DNA of 64,000 bases from Tricholoma matsutake (taxonomy: Eukaryota > Basidiomycota > Agaricomycetes > Agaricales > Tricholomataceae). Made by a program: the position numbers and the translations under genes. The notes beneath the pieces are model-generated. The model was not told where the DNA came from, did not search any database, and worked only from the letters and a program-made list of their open reading frames with translations. This document shows, in pieces, positions 57,345 through 64,000 of the stretch. Where the stretch lies: NCBI GenBank assembly GCA_026075535.2, contig AP026544.2, positions 4,340,001-4,404,000 on the forward strand, given 5' to 3'. Numbering within the stretch: the stretch's first letter is position 1; every line of letters begins with the position of its first letter.

Positions 57345-58337
57345 TGGGACTCTTCTGCAAAATTCTTCTGCTTGCCTTCCTCCGGCTTCACTTCCTCAAT
57401 TGTAGCTTCCCTAATCTTTCTTTTCTGCCTACAATTCCTAGAAATGTGTCCTAACTGCCCACAGTTAAAACATTTAAGTGGGGCTTGTCTCCCTGCTTGA
57501 TCAACCTCCATTGCCTCTGCTGGTGCTGCTGACTCCGTAACTATAGGTGTCACTGCCATGGCTGGTGGCTGTGCCCTTGGAGCTTGCGCCTGAGGTGCCT
57601 TTCCTTTCTCAGACTTTCCTCCAGATGACTTTCCAAATTTACTACTTCCGTACATCAACTTTGACTCCACCTGTTCCTGCCGATATTGCCGGTCAAGGCG
57701 CATTGCCCAATTATACCACTCATCCAACTTCTCTGGCATAGAAGGTAGTTGGTAGATAGACTTGAATAAGGAGGGATTTAATCCTGCTTTCAAAAACTCC
57801 ACCAACATGGCTTCTCCCATGTCTGTTTGCGAAGCTTTTGCTTTGAACTGCAAAATAAATTCATCCGCCATTAGGGAACCTTGGCGCATGGTCTTTAATG
57901 TAGCATTGGCTGTCGCCTTTGGATTAGGGTCTCCAAACTGTGCCTCCAATCTCTCCAGAAATTCCTTGAAGGTTGCAAATGGTTTATTTCCTGTGGCAAT
58001 TTGATTAATAGCCTTGTTTCTCCAGAACTGTGCTTTCCCCCCCTGAATGTATGAGAGAGCAAACATAATCCTAGACTCAGCTGTACGAAACTCTGGCTTC
58101 CTCCCATGGATGTACAATACTATAGAGCTGATGAAGGATTTTGTATTCTCCATGGTACCGTCAAAGATTTGTGGGGGCGTATACTTAGGTAAGCACACTT
58201 TTCCATTTCCAGATTTCTCCACCATCTCATCCTCCTGTGATATCCACTCCACCATCTCCTCCATCTCATCATCTCTTTCTCCTATCATCTCTGGCTGTAC
58301 TTCCGCTTGTCTGGGCTGTGATGCTGCCAATACTGAC
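57341..58337 (-). pseudogene. gag of Gypsy copy B, N-terminus cut off
   Basis: Open for about 330 codons from the Copia 2 junction to TGA 57341. It includes the capsid-type region and the CCHC knuckle (CFNCGQLGHISRNC). It lacks the first 37 or so residues seen in copy A because of the Copia insertion. The stop overlaps pol in the same GTGA arrangement as copy A, with pol at -1. Confidence 0.9.
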
Positions 58338-58640
58338 TGTTGAAATTGATTACCAATATTGTTGCATGTGCATATTCTCCCACATTAATTACCAATATTG
58401 TTGCATGTGCATATTCTCCCACATCAATTACCAATATTGATACATGTTTCATATGCATATTCCTCTGGAGTCATGTGATATCCTTACTATTATGTATATA
58501 AGGAGAACCTGTACTGTAGTAGGAATATAGAGTGTTCTTACCTCTGCTAACCCTAGCTGTAAGTCTAAACTAAACCCCAGGTAGGTTGTAAGGAATGTGT
58601 TGTCTCTTCCCCTGTGCAGCATATATAGTCTGCTCCAACA
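58338..58640 (+). repeat. 5' LTR of Copia 2, with 39-bp tandem duplication
   Basis: 303 bp from TGTTGAAATT to CTCCAACA. The 39-bp unit beginning ATTACCAATATTGTTGCATG occurs twice in tandem (58349-58426 approximately). The 3' LTR has it once. A TATA-like TATGTATATAAG is at about 58490. Confidence 0.9.
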
Positions 58641-58652
58641 GGTTATGGGCCC
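58641..58652 (+). promoter_or_regulatory. Primer-binding site of Copia 2, initiator tRNA-Met anticodon-arm type
   Basis: GGTTATGGGCCC abuts the LTR and is the exact complement of GGGCCCATAACC, the anticodon stem-loop of eukaryotic initiator tRNA-Met, as in Drosophila copia. Confidence 0.8.
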
Positions 58653-58889
58653 TGCTGGGCACGTCGCGAATGCACCTTAATTGGCTGTGAACGACGTTGA
58701 CTTCATTGTCTCCAAATTATAACCTTGCGCTCTTCGTGAGCTGCATTGCACTCCCTGCGAGCTGCATTAAAACCTAGGTTGACTAGGGTTTAATCACTCT
58801 GAAGGAGTGTTTTTTCTCCTGAGATTGTGAAACGTGTCTTCTCAGATAAAAGACTGATTGAGTGCTTTTAACAGCCGCCACTACAAATC

Positions 58890-61800
58890 ATGTCTTCAAC
58901 CCTTGAGAAGCTTGTCCAAACTTTTGATGGATCCAATTACATACAATGGGCCGACTCCATGAAGGCATGGCTCAGGTCTCAGGGCCTCTGGCAAATAACT
59001 AGCAGGGCAGAAGTCAAACCACCTCCAGCGCCTCCTTTGACGGTGACGAACGCTACTCTCGTAGCGGATGCTACTGCCAAGCTCCAGACCTGGAGCAACA
59101 AAAATGACCAGGCTATTGGTAGCCTAGTGCTCTGCCTGGCCCCCTCCATTCGGCAGTGTGCCAACACCAAGGACACTGCTGAGGAGGTGTGGGACCTCAT
59201 TCGCACCAATTATGGTGTCGATGGCCCCTCCCAAGTCTTTGCAGACTTTAGGTCTGCAATAGCAATCAAAATTCCAGCTGCAAATCCTGCGCCAGAGATT
59301 GCTAAGATGGCTGACAAGTTCGAGTGCCTCACGGCTGCCAATGTTGCCATCCCCAAACTAGTTCAGGCGATGATCCTACTTGCTGCAATGCCACGCAAGT
59401 ACGATTCTTTGTCCGCCATGGTCCTTAACATGACCACTACTAGTGCCTTGACGTTTAAACATGTCAAGGACTCCATTGTCACTGAAGCCTCAAGGCGCAT
59501 GGCAGTAGGAAAGCCCGCTGGCCAGCCTCAGGCCAACAAACTTTCCACTGTCAAACACAAAGGGGGAAACCACAAATGGCAGCCCCAAGAAGGGCAAAAC
59601 AACAATGGAGATTTGTCCCAAAAACGTGGACGACGCAGGGACAAAAAGACTAAGGAGGAAAAGCCTAAAGAGAAACATACCCACCTCGCCTCCAGTGCCT
59701 TTACCACCATAAATGGTAATGGCACCATCATACCGCTGATGCTGCTCATTCAGCGCATCGAAAAATGTGACCACACTCCCACAAGAGATCCTCACCGCCG
59801 ACTGCCTCCACAGGCATATATGGGTGCGGCCTCTACCTCTCGTTCGGTTTACGCCAAATATCAGCAAGCTCGAGACACCCTCAAGCAAATGCATCTTCCA
59901 TGCACCGCAAAAAATCTGCGACCACTGGAAGAGCACCTAACGGTGCGAGAAGGTAAGAGGAGGAGGATCGAACCAGAACCAAGAATCAAGGAGGTAGAAG
60001 ACGACATTGTCTCCCTCAGATCCGAACCTCCGGTGTCTGATGAGGAAGTATGGAAAGCCGTCGACGAGATGCTCATTGATGAACCCCTTGAAATGGGAGC
60101 ATATGATGACAGGTCAGTCCTTTTCCCTGCCACAAGCACAAAGATTAATATTCCTATGAATACAGCGAACTTTTCATGTGAAATTTTACTGCTATTAAAT
60201 GTATCATGGAATTATTTAGATCTTAATATATGTGTTATGTGTGCAAATGGAAATTGTAAGAAAGGTGCAGACTGGATCATGGATTCAGGCACATCAAAAC
60301 ACTTCACTGGTGAAATGAAAGATTTCACTTCCTATGAGCCTTTACCGAGAAAGGACTCTACCTTGGTCCAAACAGCCACAGGTACTACTCATATAGTAGG
60401 AAAAGGAGCAGTCTTCATTAGACATCAGGTAGTATGTCACGGGAAGTCAGAGACGCATGAAACACGATTATACCCCGTCTACTACATACCCAACATTAAT
60501 ACTCGATTAATGTCAATGGGCGTCTTCTTACAAGACAGAAGTGATGTGCGTGGTTCCTCCGCACACATTTCATTTATTGAGAAAGGAAACCCAATCATGC
60601 ATTGTGTCCCTCTTAGGAGAAGTGACATGATTTATTAGGCTCGGACTCATATAATGAGCACCAAAAAGGTCAATGTCGCGACCATATACATTGCTGACTA
60701 CTTGACTTGGCATAGGCGACTTGGACACCCATCCAAAGAGGCGCTAGGGAAAATGCCTAAAAGCACCATCAAATTCCCAAGGAAATTAATTATTCCTAAA
60801 GACCAAATTATATGTCCAGGGTGCGCTGAAGGGAAAATGACCTCAAAGTCTTTTCCAGAATCAAATTCACGCACAGAAAAACCCTTTGAATTAATACATT
60901 CCGATCTAAAGGAACTCCCAGTACTATCATACCACAAACATAAATACTTTATTGTATTTCTGGATGACAAAACGTCACATATCTGGGTCCAGTGCCTTAG
61001 AAAGAAGTCTGATGCTGCTGCAGTGATTAGACAATTTCAGGCAATGGCTTTGACCCAGTATGGTGCTACAATCAAGTGCTGGCATGTTGATCCAGGGGGG
61101 GAGTTCAAAGATCGTGAGCTACAAAATATGCTCAAGGATTTTGGCATCAGAATAGAGATGTCTGCACCCCACATTCACCAACAGAATGGGCACGCTCTGC
61201 GCGCCATAAGGACAATAATGGAAAAGTCGCAAACCCTGCGATTTACTGCTTGTCTACCACAATCATGGTGGGAATTTTGCATTGAACATGCAACACACCT
61301 ATACAATTGAACCCCAATAAGGCGCCTGAAATGGCTGACACCTTTTGAGGACCTGACAAAAGTTTGCCCAGATCTAAACAATCTGAAGGTCTTCAGTTGC
61401 GGTGCTTACATCTATCTACCCAAGGAAAAATGTCCAACCACATTATCTCCTTGATTGGAGTTAATGACGTACCTTGGATTAGAAGATGGCATTAAAGCAT
61501 ACCGTTTCATGCGACTTAATGGCGCAATATTCATTGGTGCTACAGCACTATTTGATGAAACGTTGTTCCCATGCTGTCCCGGAGCTAAAACTCCTGCCAA
61601 GACAGACCTTGGTGATTTTCCACATCCAGAACCAGAAGCAGACTATATACGCTGCACAGGGGAAGAGACAACATGTTCCTTACAACCTACCTGGGGTTTA
61701 GTTTAGACTTACAGCTAGGGTTAGCAGAGGTAAGAACACTCATCTGGAACAGATGGCGATGATTCTATACCACCACAAAATCTGCCCCTTCCTCCATCAT

Positions 61801-63842
61801 CGGAAGATGATGATGATGATGTACCAAGTGAGCAAAAGGCACATGATGATGCGACTGATGCTCCTCCTCCACTGCCTCCAGTAACCACTGAGGACTTTCA
61901 TCCAAGACGTGAAGATCAACAGGAATGGCAGCAATTGCCCCATCGATCAGGCAGGCAGAGGAACATCCCAAACCATCCTGGCAATACCTATGGAGAGAAG
62001 CGACTCCCCTCTGACATAGAGAGAGACATTGCATGTGATTGATATTGGAAGAGATCTGTGGGTCAAGATTCAGATCATAACCGAACACAACCACGATCTC
62101 AACAACAAGAACCAGTTGCTGGACCGAGTTCGGCACCCCATGAGAGTGTGCCCAATTCCAATAATCAAGAACATGATCACCCAATGGGGGAACCAGATGA
62201 AGCAGGTTATATTAAAAAGATAACCAAGGAAGGTGGAGATAAGCTTATTCACTGGCTGTTGTCAAAAGCAGTCAAACCATCAAGTGAAATAAGCCAAGTT
62301 CCAAACCAATTTTGCGATATTGTGCGCCTACCATGGCAGCAGCAACTTGAGTGGAAACAGGCTTGTCGTGAAGAATTAGAGGCTCTTCACAAGCGACAAG
62401 TCTATGACATCGTCGATCTTCCACATGATCAAAAAATGATCAAAAATAGATGGGTTTTCTCCATGAAATCAGACGGAAGAAAATGAGCCAGACTCATGGC
62501 CAAAGGCTTTTCACAAGTCGAAGGCGTTGACTTTGATGAGATTTTCTCACCAGTAGTCTGCTATGAGACCGTACACCTCATGTTTGCACTTGCATCTCTA
62601 GAAGGCATGTATATGACTGGTCTAGATGTAAAAACCGCATTTTTATATGGCAAACTAGAAGAGGAGATCTATATGGATCAACCCGAGGGTTTCAGACTCG
62701 AGGGAAAAGAGCGCAAAGTAATGCGCTTATGCCGAGCATTGTATGGCCTTAAACAGGCCTCACTAGCATGGTGGAAAGAGCTGGAGGCATTTATGCGCAC
62801 CATTTGGTTTGTGCGCGCCAGCTCCGATGCCAGCATTTTCATACACAAGGATCCCAAGACAGGCAGCATTGTTATTGCGCTGGTCTATGTTGATGATGGC
62901 TTGTTCATGGGGAAGAACAAGAAACTTGTGAATGAAAAGAAGAATGCTTGTCTGAAGCATTGGAAGTGCTGTAGTACTGAAAAAGTCATGGAATTCTTAG
63001 GCATGCATGTCACCCAGACTGCAAGCAAAGTCAAACTTGATCAAACTGAATATCTCACCAAAGTGCTCGAGAGGTTCGAGATGACAAATGCCAAAGCTGC
63101 CCCCACTCCGCTTCTGACTGGTTACAAACCGTCAGAAAACACAGTGATGCCAAACATGGCGCTTAGATCAAAATATCAGTCTGTGATTGGATCTTTATTG
63201 TATCTGATGCTCGGAACACGACCTGATATCGCTTACACAGTAATCAAGATGTCGCAATTCTCGGCTAATCCTAGCCAAGAACATCTAGACAAAGCGATGT
63301 ACATCATGCGCTATCTGGTGGGAACCCAGAAATATAACATAGTCTACGATGGAGAGAAATCCGCAGGGCTACAGGCCTTCACAGATTCTGATTGGGCAGC
63401 TGACACTGTCAAACGCCAATCTACAATGGGTTACTTTGCTACTCTAGTGAGTGGCATTGTGTGCTGGCAGTCCTGTTTACAAAAAACTGTAGCACTGTCA
63501 TCCACAGAAGCCGAATATATGGCTCTCTCCAACACTTGTCGACAGATAGTGTGGATAGAGTCCTTATTCCAGGAACTTGGATATATACTGAAGCGCGTAC
63601 CAATCTGCGCTGATAATCAGGGATCCATCTTTATTGGATCAAATCCAGTTCAGGAAAGAAGGACCAAACATATAGACATTCGCTACCACTATACCCACGA
63701 ATGCATAGAAAATGACAAAGTCACAGTCATTTTCATTCCTGGAAGTGATAATCTGGCTGACATGTTCACAAAGAACCTTGGCGCTGTCCTATTCAGGAAA
63801 TTTAGAGACTCTCTCGGAATTACTTTCAAGGTTCAAACTTAG
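58890..63842 (+). pseudogene. gag-pol of Copia 2
   Basis: ATG 58890 opens a gag of the UBN2/gag-polypeptide type (FDGSNYIQWADSMKAWLRSQ, EEVWDLIRTNYG). No CCHC knuckle was found. After a charged linker, protease is WIMDSGTSKHF (about 60272). The pre-integrase HHCC (WHRRLGHPSKEALG to CPGCAEGK) and integrase follow. The integrase keeps two Asp sites (IHSDLKEL, WHVDPGGEF) but reads QQNGHALRAIRTIMEK where the family has G-x-A-E, so the catalytic Glu is gone. RT (from about 62340) has YVDDGL at about 62890. RNase H shows FTDSDWAAD and LSSTEAEYMAL, and the C-terminus DNLADMFTKNLG. Stops are 60636 (TAG), 61308, 61452, 62040 and 62484 (TGA), plus those created by the LTR fragment at 61637-61742. Confidence 0.92.
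61637..61742 (-). repeat. Inverted LTR fragment inside Copia 2 pol
   Basis: About 106 bp (AGCAGACTATATACGCTGCA to GAGGTAAGAACACTC) is the reverse complement of the right third of the element's own 5' LTR (about 58530-58635), with few mismatches. It lies between integrase C-terminus and RT and introduces stops (TAG at 61704 and following), while the pol frame is the same on both sides. Confidence 0.85.
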
Positions 63843-63874
63843 CTGCTTAGAGCGCTTTACAGTTTGAGGGGGGG

Positions 63875-64000
63875 TGTTGAAATTAATTACCAATATTGTT
63901 GCATGTGCATATTCTCCCACATCAATTACCAATATTGATACATGTTTCATATGCATATTCCTCTGGAGTCATGTGATATCCTTACTATTATGTATATAAG
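63875..64000 (+). repeat. 3' LTR of Copia 2, partial at window edge
   Basis: Starts TGTTGAAATTAATTACC and follows the 5' LTR with one 39-bp unit instead of two. It is cut by the window end at TATGTATATAAG. Confidence 0.9.

Larger units (their letters stand above)
53114..58337 (-). mobile_element. Ty3/Gypsy retrotransposon copy B, truncated by Copia 2
   Basis: Same family as copy A, on the minus strand, inserted in the pogo transposase gene. Its 3' LTR is 53114-53513. Coding runs leftward-transcribed from 58337. At 58337/58338 the gag sequence stops abruptly where the Copia 2 LTR begins, so the N-terminal gag, leader and 5' LTR should lie beyond the right edge of the window. The flanking AAAAC (53109-53113) is the candidate half of its target duplication. 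Confidence 0.9.
58338..64000 (+). mobile_element. Ty1/Copia retrotransposon 2, running off the right edge
   Basis: 5' LTR 58338-58640, primer site, one long gag-pol frame (58890-63842), polypurine GAGGGGGGGTG and the first 126 bp of the 3' LTR (63875 onward). It is inserted in gag of Gypsy copy B. Candidate target-site bases are CTGAC (58333-58337), but the second copy is outside the window. The coding frame is constant apart from point stops and one inserted inverted LTR fragment. Confidence 0.93.

Noticed and set aside
1..64000. CRISPR array, bacterial operons or prophage
   Set aside because: No regularly spaced repeats with unique spacers, and gene structure with short introns is eukaryotic throughout.

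Overview
The window looks like a basidiomycete (probably Agaricomycete) nuclear contig. Supporting this are short GT-AG introns of about 50-85 bp in nearly every host gene, intron-containing tRNA genes, a basidiomycete-style set of host genes, and transposon families common in mushroom genomes (Pif1/Helitron-like helicase, chromodomain Ty3/Gypsy, Ty1/Copia, pogo and Tc1 DDE elements). All calls come from reading the sequence and from recalled family motifs; no database search was run.

Layout. (1) 1-24 kb is a nested transposon island: a decayed Pif1-like helicase, a small hAT-like inverted-repeat element, an old Gypsy element split inside its RNase H by a second complete Gypsy element (copy A, 5-bp duplication GCTGG), a rearranged Gypsy tail, a Copia element (duplication GCTGA) inserted in a decayed multicopy basidiomycete gene, and a Tc1-type transposase relic. 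(2) 24-46.5 kb is a gene block: a GT61/EOGT-like glycosyltransferase (-), an F-box-like conserved protein (-), an OTU deubiquitinase-type protein (+), two tandem tRNA-Thr genes, a heme-haloperoxidase-like protein (-), a small unknown protein (-), a SWA2/auxilin-like UBA-TPR-J protein (+), a mitochondrial two-RRM protein (+), a conserved basidiomycete unknown (-) and a PI-specific phospholipase C (-). (3) 46.5-64 kb is a second nested island: a foldback element, a 262-bp CACTA-like MITE also present at 38.7 kb, and a pogo transposase gene interrupted by a solo Gypsy LTR (itself hit by a 1.8-kb hAT-like element) and by a second Gypsy copy (B, minus strand). Copy B is broken in gag by a Copia element that runs off the right edge.

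Genes working together: the host genes do not form a pathway cluster. They look like ordinary housekeeping and signalling genes (vesicle uncoating, lipid signalling, deubiquitination, mitochondrial RNA handling, secretory glycosylation). The transposons are not autonomous as they stand: every coding region has stops, frameshifts, deletions or lost catalytic residues. Comparing Gypsy copies A and B shows that most premature stops are CGA to TGA (or CAA) changes, the pattern of C-to-T decay at CpG. No clearly novel functional system was found. The most unusual items are the depth of nesting with exact target duplications, the internal inverted LTR fragment in the Copia element, and a candidate 28-nt intron.
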